From Escallonia rubra (lineage: Eukaryota > Streptophyta > Magnoliopsida > Escalloniales > Escalloniaceae): a stretch of 64,000 nucleotides of DNA. The notes beneath the pieces are model-generated. The model ran no database searches. It was not told the DNA's origin and was given only the letters and a program-made list of their open reading frames with translations. The position numbers and the translations under genes are program-made. How positions within the stretch are numbered: position 1 is the stretch's first letter; each line of letters begins with the position of its first letter. Positions 1 through 12,811 of this stretch are shown piece by piece. The stretch covers positions 124,001 through 188,000 of the forward strand of contig JAVXUO010002216.1 in NCBI GenBank assembly GCA_033065855.1, written 5' to 3'.

Positions 1-2228
1 TTATACGACGGGAGCAGGAGAAAAAATTGAGAGAAGAACTTGGTCCGCTTTCAAAGAATTTACGACTTAACATTTACTTAACCTTATGCATATATGTTAT
101 TAAAATCTTACAGTTGTTTAATTGGCTTAATTAATTACGTTACGGTATGACATGCGGTCCACATGCTAGGGTTGTGATTCACATGCACGCATGTGACACC
201 TTTCCCCATTTCCGTTTACTTGAATCTTACTCCCATGTGATAAAATTTTATCTCATAACTTGGCCACCACAAAATAATCTACTTGATAGTAATTTTCAAT
301 ACCATTATGTTGAAGGGAGATGCTATATTGGTTGTGACTTTTGATCAATTCTGTACCTAATAACTGCCCGACCAACAAGCTTCCCTTACTTATCATTGTA
401 GTCTCGTTGGATCAACTTTCATCTTCAATGAACGTGTCTTGATCTTGTTTCTCATCGTCTTGCCACTAAAAGCGTGGCGGTGATCGGCGACTCTCGACAT
501 GAAAATTCTTCTAATTAATCACTTGGTACGTTAGGAGAGACTGTTCAAAGTGACTCAACATTGAAAATTGTTAAATAACGAGAACTTTAAAGATTTGTTC
601 TTTTCTTCGCCTTTTATATTGCGTTTTTATTATTTTATCATTTCGTTAGTCAAAAAATTTGCAACAGAAGTTCACGGAGAAAACTAATGAGATTAATACT
701 TTACTTTATTATAAAAAGTTCTGACATTGTCACTGCAAATTGTTGCCGAAAGAATTTGCGGCCCAAAAATTACGCATAAACCTCAAAAGACAAAAATAGC
801 ATTCAATTTTTGGAGTGAAAAATTGAACAATATGTAGATCAAATTGCATTTGAAATCATTTGAATTCGAAAACCTGAGCTCATTTACTTTGGGGAAATTT
901 TCCAAAATCTTTCATTAAAGAATTTGAACTACAGTATTAGTACAGCTATAAACAGTTTGACTTTTACACGTGGCGAACAGCCACTGGCAATAAGGTAGGG
1001 TACCTTTGACTAGTCCTGCCCCCCATATAATTATACTGTATCATGAAAGCCACTCTCTCCGTCGCTCCATGAAAAGTGAAAACAAACTGTATTATGCTGC
1101 ACATACAAGCACTGGAAAAACAAGAAGAATTATACAGTAAAGCAATGCGTTGGGAAACAAGAAATTGTGTTGAAAAAGCAAGAAAATATGTTAAGAAAAC
1201 AAGAGAGGGGGAACATCCAAAGATAAAGACGGCTTTCTTTCTGTAAACAAGGGTAGGCAGCTTTGCTTTGTGCTTTTGCTTTGCTTGTGAGCCAACTCAA
1301 GGCAGTAGAGAGAGAGAGAGGAACATAGAGGGGAAGAGAGAGAGAAGCCCTCTTTTCTTTGTTTCCTTGTCGATTATACAAAACAATAATCCCACCCATT
1401 AAACGACAGGATTTTTGACAGAAGAAATCTTGAGTGGAATTATTGGTATTTTTTCTATTCCTACATTCTCCAAAAACCCTCTCTTGTTCCGATCGGATCT
1501 GAAAAGGACCCTGCACATCAGAGTTGTTGTTTCGCTTTCTCTCTCTGAATCTTGACAAGGGTCAGTCATGAAAGATTGCTTCCTAATCTGCATTCTCTAA
1601 TCAGGTAAAACCCTCAAGAACGCCATTTGTTGCTTTTTTTGACCTTTATGTTTGCTTGCTGAGAAAATGCTGGAAAAGGGAAAGATGGGAATCACGCAAC
1701 TGTCAATTTAATCAACCGAATCCAACCTTTAACTGGAATTTCGAATAATTGGGACATTTTGATTCTTTCTTGTTTTTGGTGTCAGTTAAAGAAATCTGTT
1801 ATTGGGCATTGAAATGACGGCTACTTGTTTCTCTGGGTTTTTATGTTCTTACTTTAACTGGGTATCTTAGGATGTTGTCACTGTACGGAGAAACTTTGCT
1901 TTCAGCATTTATTTGAGTATGAATAACGTCTAGGATTATGCTTCTTTCTTGTTTTCCCCTTTTGTTCCGGCAATTTATGGCGATTCCTTTACTTGTATGA
2001 GCTGTTGATGATTGCATACTGTAATGGATTTTCTTTGCTGGTCCACTAAATTTGGTGCGAAGTGGGCATTTCAATCATAAATTTTCCTCTCAATATACTT
2101 CTTTGTTGACATTGCATAAAATTTCCATTATCCCAATTCCTAGAATTATGTATGTTCAATAAGAATTCTTCAAGTGAATCTGAGCTCAATCAGATTATGC
2201 TGTGACAGTGACTCTGCCGGATTGCTTG
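1..2228 (+). promoter_or_regulatory. Upstream and 5' leader region of the AGC kinase gene
   Basis: No convincing coding region is visible before the kinase start at 2229. A GA-rich tract lies at about 1306-1350, a common feature of plant 5' leaders. A good splice donor (AG then GTAAAA) follows 1604, and a possible acceptor (GACAG) ends at 2208, just before the start codon. This suggests a 5' UTR intron of about 600 bases, 1605-2208. The UTR intron is an inference from the splice-like sites only. The first kilobase is AT-rich with nothing recognisable. Confidence 0.35.
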
Positions 2229-5200
2229 ATGGAATCGCTTGTGGAAGGAGTCAGATCTTTGCCAAAGGGTCATAGCTCTGCCTCGGCAGGCTGCAACCCT
2301 TCTTCTGCCTCTAAGACTAGTCTTCCACCTCATCCCCTAACGGCCAAACAATATTTTGGAGCCTCAACTGCATCTTATGCCAATTCTGTGGACCACGGGA
2401 TGCAGGCGGCCCACAGTTTGACAGGGTCGATAGTCAGTTCAAAGCGTTCCTCTAAAACATGTCAGGATCTTGTGCGGAAAGAAGTACTCTCTGACTCGTC
2501 GAAGCACCATTCCAAACAAGAAAAGGAGAAATTGGAGTTTCTTGTTCAAAATAAAGTCCTTGATCAAACGGAAGGAGATTCTTCTCAAAAACAGGTTTCG
2601 ATACCCAAGAGCGAATCTTTGGTCAAGCAGCCTGTCGAGGATTCTGGAGATTATAATGTGAGCAGCGTGTTGCAATCTGTGGATTTTGCGGACTCAACTA
2701 AAATAGCAGTTAAGCATTCTAAAGACCAGCTTCCCCTTCAATCAGGAACCACATGTTGTCCAAGTCCTCAAAACAGTTTCTACTCTGCCACACAGTTTAC
2801 GGAAGCCAAGCAAAGCTTCACAAACACAGAAGTTAGTGAATGTACAAGCAGTGTTGAGAAGTCTGGGGAAAGTGGTGAAGTTAGCATTTCTTGTGATTTT
2901 GCTGAGAGCAGGAAGACAAGTATCTACAGAGGCAGCACTGGTAGCGATCTTAGCGACGAGAGCAGCTCTAGTAGTTTTAGTAGTGCCATTTACAAGCCCC
3001 ACAAGGCAAATGATACGAGATGGGAAGCAATTCAAGCCGTCAGATCTCGTGATGGGGTGTTGGAGTTAAGCCATTTTAGGCTGTTGAAGAGGTTGGGAAG
3101 TGGAGATATAGGCAGTGTACATCTCTGTGAGTTGATTGGCACAAGGAGTTATTTTGCCATGAAAGTCATGGATAAAGCAGCACTAGCAAGTCGGAAAAAG
3201 CTACTGAGGGCTCAGACAGAAAGAGAGATATTGCAATCTCTAGATCATCCGTTTCTGCCCACTTTGTATACGCACTTCGAAACGGAGAAGTTTTCATGCT
3301 TGGTAATGGAATTCTGTCCTGGAGGAGATTTGCATGCACTCCGACAAAGACAACCTGCCAAATACTTTCCTGAGCATGCTGCCAGGTAACACCTTTGCTA
3401 TTTCCTATTTTCAGCATTTTGTTTTAGTTTGGGACAAATACACGTATAATCATATCTATAACTGGTCAAACGTTTACTTGTGGCTACAATACTTTCTCTG
3501 TGAGTAGATCATATCAGGAAATGGTTGTTCGCTATTGCTATTCTGTGAATACAATTGTAGTTGCCTCACTTTATTTTCTTTGTACTTCATTTGCCCCCGA
3601 CGTGCACTTTGGGGTGTAAGAAATCACACGTGGTACTAAAGTTATCCAGAAACAATTTACCGACTGAAATTGGTAAATTGTAGACGTAGCTTCTTATATG
3701 ATGCCTTTTATTGAGGGGTGGCACTTCCTGTGCAGTAAATTTGTTTGCAACGTACAACCACATATGGCTGTATAATGGATGTAAATAGACAAAGTGGGAG
3801 TGCGAAACTCTACTGATAAATAGATCTTAAGTCATCTGATAAATTATATGGAGATCTTTTCTTGTGACGTATTCTGTGTTGATTATTCGGAAGTAGTTTA
3901 TTTTATTTCTTCATGAGAAACATGAAGGTAGGCTTTCTTTTTTGGGTAATCCTTCACATCACTTAACAAATAACAAACAACAGTTACCTGCCTGGAGAAG
4001 ATCTGTAACAGCATTTTGACTATTGTAGGGGGTAGAGGATTGGGTTGTCATAATGAGTTTGTCGAGGTTATGATCTTTAGCACGTATTTTCTGTCTTTCA
4101 TCCTCTGAAGGCTCATCGGTTGGACAATATGTGCAGAATCCAATGCCTTCAGTTATTTTACCTTCTCTTACACCATTTTTGCTTCTCCCCTTTACAGTGT
4201 GATAGAAACAATTTATCACCTATTCCACTATCAGAGTACAATTCCCTTGGGATAGAATAGCCTATACTGTCTCCGACAGTTTACAGCGATAGGACCCGAA
4301 CCCTCTAAAATGCCTTCTGTCGATACGTGCAGAAGTTACTTGTGAACATTGAAATTGGAAAACTGTTGCAAATTAGGAGTAAGAAGTTCCAAATTTTTGG
4401 TTTAAAGGGATTAATTTGGATAAATGAATTGCAAATTAGGTTTTGCTTAACTATTTAAAAAAGCATTGAGAAGGTTTTGAGCGATATTTATGTGTAAACT
4501 ATTGCATAGTTCCTCACCAATGATCCGAGGTTGGACCGTTACATATGTCTGGGGGAGATCATATCCACTCCGGTTTGTCACCATTTATATCCCTAACTAA
4601 GAAAGTGGCTCATAAAAGGAATAGACGTATAAGAACTCAAAGGGCCTACTTTTAGGGTTACTGTAACTAAAAACAATTTTCTACTTTTCTGGTATAAAAT
4701 GGTGAACAAATGCATTGTCTATGCATTGCCTAGATGCAATAAAATACCAAAAGTGGGATGCTTATGTTCCACATCCATCCTTCTATAAAATAGATAGTTT
4801 CTGTTGGGTGGAATTACTAACCGGCAACTGATCTGTCTGTCTGGGAAAAAGCCAATTTATAAAGGAATAAATTGTTTTGCAATAGAGAAGGGCATCCCCC
4901 CCCACCCAAACCACACACACACCCAAAAAAAAAAAAAAAAAAAAAAGGAAGAACAAAACAAAACAGAGGAATGCACCGCCTCCATCAGCAAAACCGCAGC
5001 ATGTTAGCACATAAACCATTGCACTTGTCATCACTCATCAGGGAGTCATCTTTGAAGGCAAATAGTCCACATGTCCTGCGGCCTATTAGTCCCTTCCGTT
5101 TGATGAACTATTTAAGATGTACCTTATTTAAAAAACGAGTGAAAATATAATTTATGTCTCTTGCATGGAATATTGTTCCAAAACCCTTGTTTGGATAATC

Positions 5201-6334
5201 CTGAAATTTAATTCAACAACATATATGTCACATTACATGTTTGTTGGCCATTTACGCGGGTACAAGAAAAGATTAAGTGGGAAGCTGCAAAATTTCAGAA
5301 CCAGGAAATATTTGTACTGCTTAAGATCGTTGATACTTATGAAACATTAAGTCGCCTTTTTAGTGCATCACTAGTGTACCGAACAAGAGACATGGCAATT
5401 CCACATGTATTGAATGAGAGATGATCTATAAGGAAAAATGAAGTTAAATGAGTCGGCTAAATTCTATACTGTTTGTAGGTTTTATGTGGCAGAAGTTCTT
5501 CTTGCTTTGGAGTATTTGCACATGCTTGGTATCATTTACAGAGACCTTAAGCCCGAGAACGTCCTAGTTCGGGAAGATGGGCACATAATGCTGTCAGATT
5601 TTGACCTCTCCTTAAGATGCTCTGTGAACCCAACGCTGGTCAGGTTTTCAAATTCCAGCTTGGAATCGAAGAACTCGGCATACTGTGTTCAGCCTGCTTG
5701 TTTGGAGCCGTCATGTGTCATCCAGCCATCTTGTATCCAACCTGCGTGTTTTGGGCCACGCTTCTTAGGCAAGCCCAAGAAAGAAAAGAAGAACAAGCCA
5801 AAGACAGAAATTTATAATCAAGTGAGCCCTCTCCCGGAGCTCATGGCTGAACCCACAAGCGCTAGGTCAATGTCCTTTGTTGGTACGCATGAGTACTTGG
5901 CACCTGAAATCATAAAAGGCGAAGGCCATGGAAGTGCTGTAGATTGGTGGACGTTTGGGATCTTCCTCTACGAGCTCCTGTTTGGAAAAACTCCTTTCAA
6001 AGGGGCAGGGAACCGGGCCACGTTGTTTAATGTGGTTGGACAACCCTTAAGGTTTCCTGAATCACCTTCCGTTAGCTTTGCCGCGAGGGACTTGATCAGA
6101 GGCTTACTTGTTAAAGAACCACAGCATCGTCTTGCATATAGGCGTGGTGCTACTGAAGTCAAACAGCACCCGTTCTTTCAGAGTGTCAATTGGGCGCTCA
6201 TCCGCTGTGCCAGTCCACCAGACGTGCCAAAGCCATTCTTGATGAATGAATCGCCAAAACCACCCGCGGTTGAGACAGTGCCAGGTGTTGATGTGAAGCC
6301 TTCTGATAACTATATAGAGATGGATTTCTTCTGA
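2229..6334 (+). CDS. AGC-VIII serine/threonine protein kinase, D6PK/PVPK-1 type
   Basis: Two exons, 2229-3385 and 5479-6334, join in phase (CAG|gtaaca ... ttgtag|GTTTTA) to give 670 residues. Plant AGC-VIII kinases of this group phosphorylate auxin transporters (PIN proteins) at the plasma membrane; this role comes from the family. Residues 1-280 are a serine-rich, low-complexity head. The kinase domain starts near residue 283 with LGSGDIGSV (glycine loop) and AMKVMD (Lys about 312). Exon 2 holds YRDLKPEN and DFD in place of DFG (about 426-428), which is diagnostic of AGC-VIII. A long insertion before the activation loop carries a Cys/Pro-rich stretch and a basic KKEKKNKPK run, matching the D6PK membrane-targeting insertion. 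It then reads GTHEYLAPE and ends in MDFF, an FxxF-like PIF tail. An in-frame GTG at 2202 is not used; the first in-frame ATG is 2229. The subfamily assignment is firm, the exact orthologue is not. Confidence 0.93.
3386..5478 (+). other. Intron 1 of the AGC kinase gene (2.1 kb)
   Basis: This intron interrupts the kinase domain just before the [14 protein letters not shown] helix, at an Arg codon split after two bases. It is AT-rich and holds no credible coding sequence. A CA-rich stretch followed by a run of more than 20 A residues lies at about 4896-4947. The run could be the tail of a retroposed element, but no matching body was recognised. Confidence 0.8.
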
Positions 6335-8077
6335 TCATATCAGGTCTCTGTTTTGATTAGCTGAATGGGTTTTCATCCTCGTGTCTGGATCATGCATCAC
6401 TAGTTCTTTGCCATTGGAAGGAACATAAATGTGTTGTTCCAAGGTTACTTATTTTTCACCTCCAGGGATGATAAATACACAGAAGTGGATAATCACTTTT
6501 GTGGACTGTCTGTCTTCATATGGATAGTCGACTTCTTAGTGTAACAGATATCACCATTGTTCCTATGATATTCAAACTCTCGATGTTTCTCATCAATCTG
6601 CACATGGCTTCAAAGTATATCCATTGCAGGTTTCTTGAGCTACTATGTTCCTGGACATTTGATACATGGGACCAAAGCTTTCGAGGCTTTCCAAAGGAAA
6701 AAAAGTCTCAGGTTTTCATGTACACATGTTTTGAGATGGATATTGTTACACTCACGCTCAACTCTCTGATTATCAGCAACTCTTCCCGTCTTTGCTGCTT
6801 CATGAAATTATGGTTGCACCTCAAAATGAATTCTCACGTTGTGCAAGAATTGGTTCCTAAACCTTTGTTGTCTATATAGCAACTAAAAAGTGCTCGCCTT
6901 CCAAATTTGTCAGTAAAAAGTTGCAGGCTGTGTCTAGTACGGGGCGATATTCATGCTTGTTAGCGGGTATCTCAGGCCCACCTAATAATGTTCCTTCATG
7001 TTTGGTCTTAATATTCCTAACCTCCTTGGTTAGTTGGTAATCTCATCTGTGATCTGTATCTACTAGCAGACCTTCATCATCGCTCGCACCTTGAACAAAA
7101 GGGAGACAATAAAGTTAGCTTAGAAGCCTACTCGAATGTTGATCTCAACATCAGCCGTCGCCAGGGCACCACCAACCACAATGACACCGCCACCAACTAC
7201 CACAACACCACCACCATACAGATTTGTACACACACTCGCACGCACATATTTAGCTTTAAGTTTGGATTTGAGGGTTGTGCTTTGGATTTGTTTATAGATT
7301 TGAAAACACACGAGTAGATGAGGGTTGAATATGAGGTGGCGGTGTCCCATGATGGTGCTTTCGGCAATGCCAACAGCGATTCAAGTCAGATGGTGGGAGA
7401 AGAAGGTGACTTTGAATTTGGAATTTGTGTATGGCATAATGTACAAAGGTTTATATTGACATTTTTTAAATATATTATGCTGACTTAAGTAAAAAGTGAA
7501 TTAAATACTAACAATGCTATGACAGAAGGTTATATCTATTACCTTCTTTTTAACTTCTGGACTAACATATATATAGCATTTTTAAAGTTAATCAGGTTGA
7601 GTGAGATTAACCACTAACCTCAAGGGTTTATTGATGTTTTTCCCATGATCTAAAACATTTTTAAAGTTGTTTTGTGCTTGGTCCTATTTTATTTAGAGAT
7701 GCAAAATTGAAAGATCGTCAGAAATTGCTTTCATTAATTTTTTTTATTTTATCCAATAAGTATCTGTGCTCATCTTTCGTAACGAGCTACCAACTCCATA
7801 CACCTCCGTCAAATTATTACCATCGAATATTATTTTGTGCACCAAAATATTGAGATTCCAATCTTGCCCCTTAAAATTGATGCAGTCTTAAAATTTAATC
7901 ACCTTGAGAACAAAACAAAACAGGAAGGGGAAGCCTAATCAAACCCAAACGTGAGAGCCCATGTTTGTAATTTACCTGATTAAAGAAATTAGGGTGGAGC
8001 CCAAGACCGAAAACGTTCTACATAAAGGATCGAAGCCAGGTAACAAGTTAAGAACTGCAGACTGGAGCACGCCGGCC
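6335..8077. other. 3' flank of the AGC kinase and upstream flank of Kelch-GRF copy 1
   Basis: No gene is seen. The stretch from about 6720 to 7860 recurs, diverged, further down the window: 6730-7070 matches 16010-16350, 7068-7860 matches 17893-18760, and 7360-7640 matches parts of 19360-19550 and 20816-20890. It is therefore the outer part of a tandemly duplicated unit, not unique spacer. The part nearest the gene (about 7566-8077) is shared upstream of all three Kelch-GRF genes and probably holds their promoter. Confidence 0.55.
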
Positions 8078-10456
8078 ATGGCAGACAGCAGTGCCGCCTC
8101 CGCCGCCGCCGACGAAGGAGGGGGATATCATCAAGTATCTGTGTACTTTTCAACACAACGAGTTGATGCGGACTATCCCACGCATTGGTATACCTTTGAC
8201 ATACATAACGGCGACGATGACACAGACGACGGCGCCGATGATGACGCGCCTCCAATCCCAAAACCACTCTCTCCCTTCTCCCAAACCAACCACATACCCG
8301 ACGATTCAACCGTCGTAGGGCTTGGCTCAGTTTTATATGCCCTGGGTGGCAGTGATTATTATGATGGCCATGGTTTCGGATCTTTCGTTCTGAACCATGT
8401 CTACACATTCGATACTGCCGATCCCAGCCGGGGTTGGGTAAGGGGCCCCGACATGCAAGTGGCCAGGGCACTACCCAACGCCTTGGTCATGGATGGCAAG
8501 ATTTACGTCATGGGCTGCCAAGTCTATTCCAATAGAGAGAAGATTGATCCACACACGTGGGCCGAGTTTCTGGATCCGACGGTCGGGTGTTGGAAGCTCT
8601 TGTCGAGCTCTCAGGTTGAGCCCATCTTATCGATACTACGGGGTACGACGAGTGATTTTAACGTTTGGAGCTTGCCTGTTGGTCGACAACAAGTGCTCGT
8701 TTTTTCTAAGCATGGTGCTTGTATCTACGATGTAGTTGATGATTCTGTGAGAGAGATGGCTTTGGACTGTGGCTGGAGGAGTTTTACTAGTGAAAGTATG
8801 TACCTACGACGCAGACCGAATATAGTTGCTCTTGGAAAGACTTTGTTCCGTTACCACCCTGCCTACGACACTGCTCATTCTCTAGTCGCCTACGACACCG
8901 ACCGAAAACTGCAAATCAACGTTCCTGTCACGGGGTTAAGGGTGTTGGTGAACCCAAGACGATACTGCGTGCACCGGTACGATTACACTGATCCTGACTG
9001 CTTGCTTCGTCCGGAGGATTTGGGTTTATCTAAAAACAGTTGTAATGATGATAGCGGTACTGATCACCTCTATTTGCTCTGGCTGGGAGAACGTATCCAC
9101 GATGGTTTTTTCGCAATTCTTTGTACAGAAATTGAGATCTCCAAAGGCACAGACACACAAGGTGCTCCCCAGATCCATGCTTGTGTTAAGTCATCCAAGT
9201 CTTACAAATTTCCTGGGGACCTTCAGATTTATGGTGGCTTGATCCTGTAAGTGCCAATGCGCTCTTCGAATAATGCTATTTCATGTTTAGAACTTACTTC
9301 TAAGCGTCATTTTAATCAGCTGCTGTTATTTGCACAAAAACGATATTGCATCATACTTTTTGAAGATTCTTGTATGCTAAACTAAACACACTTCATTATT
9401 GCCGTCTTAAACTCATTCTTGATTTCTCGTAGCAAGTTCCCCAACTGAAAGCTTTTGCGTAAGGTAACATCAAACTATTGAACTGTAAGCGCACAGCTGT
9501 CAAATCGGGGCAGTTTGCCACGAAGGCTGTCAACTTATAAATGAGACTCGTACCTGAAAAAGTTTCTAGGTATCGATTGATTATACCCGAGAAAATTCCC
9601 ATATCGTTAAGGGCTTTCGTTGTTGGAAGTGCCATATAGAGGAGGTAAGGAGGGCGGTCGATCTCCTTGGACACCCTGGGGATGTCAATTAGGGAGGGAT
9701 TTAAGACGAGCATCTATGCGCGACAAGTATGAGTTTGCATGTTGGTCTGCGACTCACACTATTCATCTGCACTTCCAACTTATATATATAATGTCTGTAT
9801 CATGCTAACCAGATATTCATAGTAAGAAGTTCAACAATAGTTGAGGTATGTGAACATCAAATGAAGGAAAACAACCCACATATTCTCTGGTTAATTTACC
9901 TTGCACTTTGAACATTTTATTCTGGTATTGATGAGCTATACTTTGTGAAGCTTCTACGACTTAATTATTCTGATTTGGATACTCACCTCTTTATGTTTAT
10001 GTAGAAGGCAGATGGTGGCAAAGAAAGAAAAAGAGAAGGAAGGAGTAAGGTCAGGTACTTGATTCTGTACCTGAAGTCTTTAACTCCTTGTATGTGCATT
10101 AATAAACTTGAGAAGTTTGTCTTTCGACGAGACTTTTTGTCCTTAAAAATGTACTTCAATTTACATGGACAATTACCCGCATTCAGATGCAAACTTCACG
10201 CCCAAATTCTTCGCTGTGTTTTGACTAATCTATTTGCTTGGCTCCAGGGAAAATAATATCATCTGCAGGAAGAGATGGAAGAGTTGGGCGCAATGCTGGC
10301 CCCAAGTATGAGTGGACACTATGCGATTGTGGTGTAAAGGCTCGGATTAAAATAGATGAATCAGAAAGAGCAAGCAAGGGAAACCTGTATTTTGTCTGTG
10401 CCGATGGATATTGCAAGTTCGTGGCCTGGTGTCAGCCATATTCGACAGAATTATAA
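8078..10456 (+). CDS. Kelch-type protein with C-terminal GRF zinc finger, copy 1
   Basis: Three exons, 8078-9246, 10005-10054 and 10248-10456, join in phase to give 475 residues. Exon 1 encodes an Ala-rich start (MADSSAASAAA), an Asp-rich acidic stretch, and a Kelch-type beta-propeller region with LGSVLYALGG, GWVRGPDM and DGKIYVMGC motifs. Exon 2 is a short basic linker (KKEKEKEG). Exon 3 carries a GRF-type zinc finger with ligands Cys432, Cys434, Cys457 and Cys462 (CDCG, then YFVC and GYCKFVAW). GRF fingers bind single-stranded nucleic acid in NEIL3, APE2 and TOP3A; here that role is inferred. There is no F-box. An upstream in-frame ATG at 7961 exists only in this copy (copy 2 has a stop there), so 8078 is preferred. 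Exon 2 is 30 bases shorter than in the paralogues. Confidence 0.8.
9247..10004 (+). other. Intron 1 of Kelch-GRF copy 1
   Basis: The donor is GTAAGT and the acceptor TTTATGTAG. The first codon read into the intron is TAA, so retaining the intron would end the protein right after the Kelch region. The last ~170 bases match the paralogues. The middle (about 9420-9830) is specific to this copy and is probably an unidentified insertion. Confidence 0.6.
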
Positions 10457-10890
10457 CAATAAGGATCAAGTAAGGATGGGAGAGGAAGATGAGGTACCGG
10501 CATGGATTGAATGTCATCTCCAAAATGATTCAGATCAGATCAATTAGGTGTTCAATTTAGTGAATCAACTCCATGCATTTTCTCATTGCAATAGTTTAAG
10601 CTAATCCTGAACATGGAATAATTGGTCCTTGTAGGCTTGCATATATGAAATCAATTTATCACAAAACAGGTTTTTGCTAGCGTATTCTTTTTAAACGGAA
10701 TGGAATTTGTCGGTAAAAGTACCTTTTAATTATTGATTTTATCGACGGAATGAATTTCGGCACAAAAAAGCAAGATACAGAATTACCAACGAAATATTAC
10801 GTCATGAAGAACTACTCCTTACTTTTTAAAAAAACTGATCATATTTCCGTTTTGAACTACTTCAAAAAATTTGATCATTTTCCATATTAG
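10457..10890. other. 3' flank of Kelch-GRF copy 1
   Basis: This flank is shared with the region after copy 3 (about 23568-23960) and so belongs to the duplicated unit. It is AT-rich and no gene is seen. It ends where a fragment of the upstream kinase gene begins at 10891. Confidence 0.5.
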
Positions 10891-10975
10891 GTCAAACAGC
10901 GCCCATTCTTTCAAAGTGCCAATTGGGCGCTCATTGGCTGGTACTTCTCGACCGCGGGTGGTTTTGGCACACTGG
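10891..10975. pseudogene. Rearranged fragment of the AGC kinase last exon
   Basis: Bases 10891-10940 closely match 6160-6209 of the kinase gene in direct orientation (the stretch around GTCAAACAGC and CAATTGGGCGCTCAT). Bases about 10944-10970 match 6253-6275 in reverse orientation (core CCGCGGGTGGTTTTGG). The fragment lies directly before the promoter region of Kelch-GRF copy 2. It marks a duplication or repair junction and cannot encode a kinase. Confidence 0.7.
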
Positions 10976-12811
10976 ATATATCTATTACGAACTTTAAAAA
11001 TTCACAAGTAGTATTTTTAAAGTCAATGAGGTTGAGTGAGATTACCCACTAACCTCAAGGACTTAACGTCTTGTTCGTGCTTGGTCCCTATTTTATTTAG
11101 AGATGCAAAAACTAAAAGACTGCAAAAAATTGCGCTTTTATTATTTTTTCTCTATTTGATTCAAGAAATATGCACTCATCTTTCATAAGGAGTTAAGACC
11201 ACCAAATCCATACAACACCGTCAAATTAATACCAACAAATTTAATTTTGTACGGTCAAAGTATTGAGATTCCAATCTTGCCCCTTTAAAGTCGATGAAGT
11301 CTTAAAATTTTATCAACTTTGAGAACAAAACAAAATAGGAAGTCAAAGCCTAATCAAACCCAAACATGAGAGCCCATGTTCATAATTTACCCGATGAAAG
11401 AAATTAGGGTTTTTTGCCCAAGACCAAAGACGTTCTATATGTAAAGGAGCCTACTCGATCGAAGGCTAAGCCAGGTAAGAATTGAGAATTGCAGATTGGA
11501 GCACGCCGGCCATGGCAGACAGCAGTGCCGCCGCCGCCGCCGAAGGAGGGGGAGATCATCAAGTATCTGTATATTTGTCGACACACCGACTTGATAAAGA
11601 CTATCCCACGCATTGGTATACCTTTGACATGAATAACAGCGACGATGACACCGACGACGATGCGCCCCCAATCCCGAAACTACTCTCTCCCTTCTCCAAA
11701 ACCAACCACATACCCTTCGATTCAACCGTCGTAGGGCTTGGCTCGGTTATGTATGCCCTGGGTGGCGGTGCATATTCTGATGGCCGTGGTTTCGGACCTT
11801 ATATCGTTCTGAACCATGTCTACATATTCGATAGCGCCGATCCCAGACGGGGATGGGTCAGGGGCCCCGACATGCAGGTGGCCCGGGAACAACCCAACGC
11901 CTTCGTCGTGGATGGGAAGATATACGTCATGGGCTGCCTAGGCTATCACGACGACGAAAAGAAGATTAAGATTGATCCACACACGTGGGCTGAGTTTCTG
12001 GATCCGACGGTCGGGTGTTGGAAGCTCTTGCCGAGCTCTCAGGTTGAACCCGTCTTATCGATACTAGGGGGTCCGACGAGTGATTTTAACATCAGGAGCT
12101 TGGCTGTCGGTCAACACCAAGTGCTCCTGTCTTCTGAGTATGGTGCTTGTATGTACGATGTAGTTGATGGTTCTGTGAGAGAGATGGCTTTGGGCGGCTA
12201 CTTCATGAGTTTTACTAATTACTATTGCAAATATGGTCCTGTTGCTCTTGGAGGACTTTGTTCGGTTACTGCCGTGATTACTGCTCTCCTTATTCTCTAG
12301 TCGCCTACGACACGGACCGAAAACTGGAAATCAACGTTCCTGTTAAGGGGTTAAAGATGTTGGTGAACCGGAGACGGAACGATTACACTTTTCCTGACTG
12401 CTTAAGCTTGCTTCGTCCGGAGGGTTTGGGTTTATCTAAAGACAGTAGCAATGATGATAGCGGTAATGATCACCTCTATTTGCTCTGGCTGGGAGAACGT
12501 ATCCACGATGGTTTTTTCGCAATTCTTTGTACAGAAATTGAGATCTCCAAAAGCACAGACACACAAGGTGCTCCCCAGATCCATGCTTGTGTTAAGTCAT
12601 CCAAGTCTTATAAATTTGCTGGGGACCTTGATATTTATGGTGGCTTGATCCTGTAAGTGTAAATGCCCTCTTCGAATAATGCCATTTCATGCATAGAACT
12701 TACTTTTAACCGTTATTTCGCTGATGTTATTTGCACCAAAAGATATTGCATTATAGCTTCTGAAGATTTTTGTATGCTAAACACACTTCATTATAGTTGT
12801 CCTAACATTGT

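Noticed and set aside
1130..1558. 142-codon minus-strand open frame upstream of the AGC kinase
   Set aside because: Formed by the GA/CT-rich leader of the kinase gene read backwards; low complexity and no domain.
4872..5150. Lys/Pro-rich open frame in the AGC kinase intron
   Set aside because: Created by a CA-rich stretch and a long A run; no coding character.
7961..8077. Extended N-terminus for Kelch-GRF copy 1 from the ATG at 7961
   Set aside because: The matching leader in copy 2 has an in-frame stop, and the conserved start context CCATGGCAGAC lies at 8078 in copy 1 and at the same place in the others.
7989..8471. Long antisense open frame over Kelch-GRF copy 1 (and equivalents at 11435-11725 and 21111-21452)
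   Set aside because: Arg/His-rich shadow of the codon pattern of the real exon on the other strand; no domain or splice structure.
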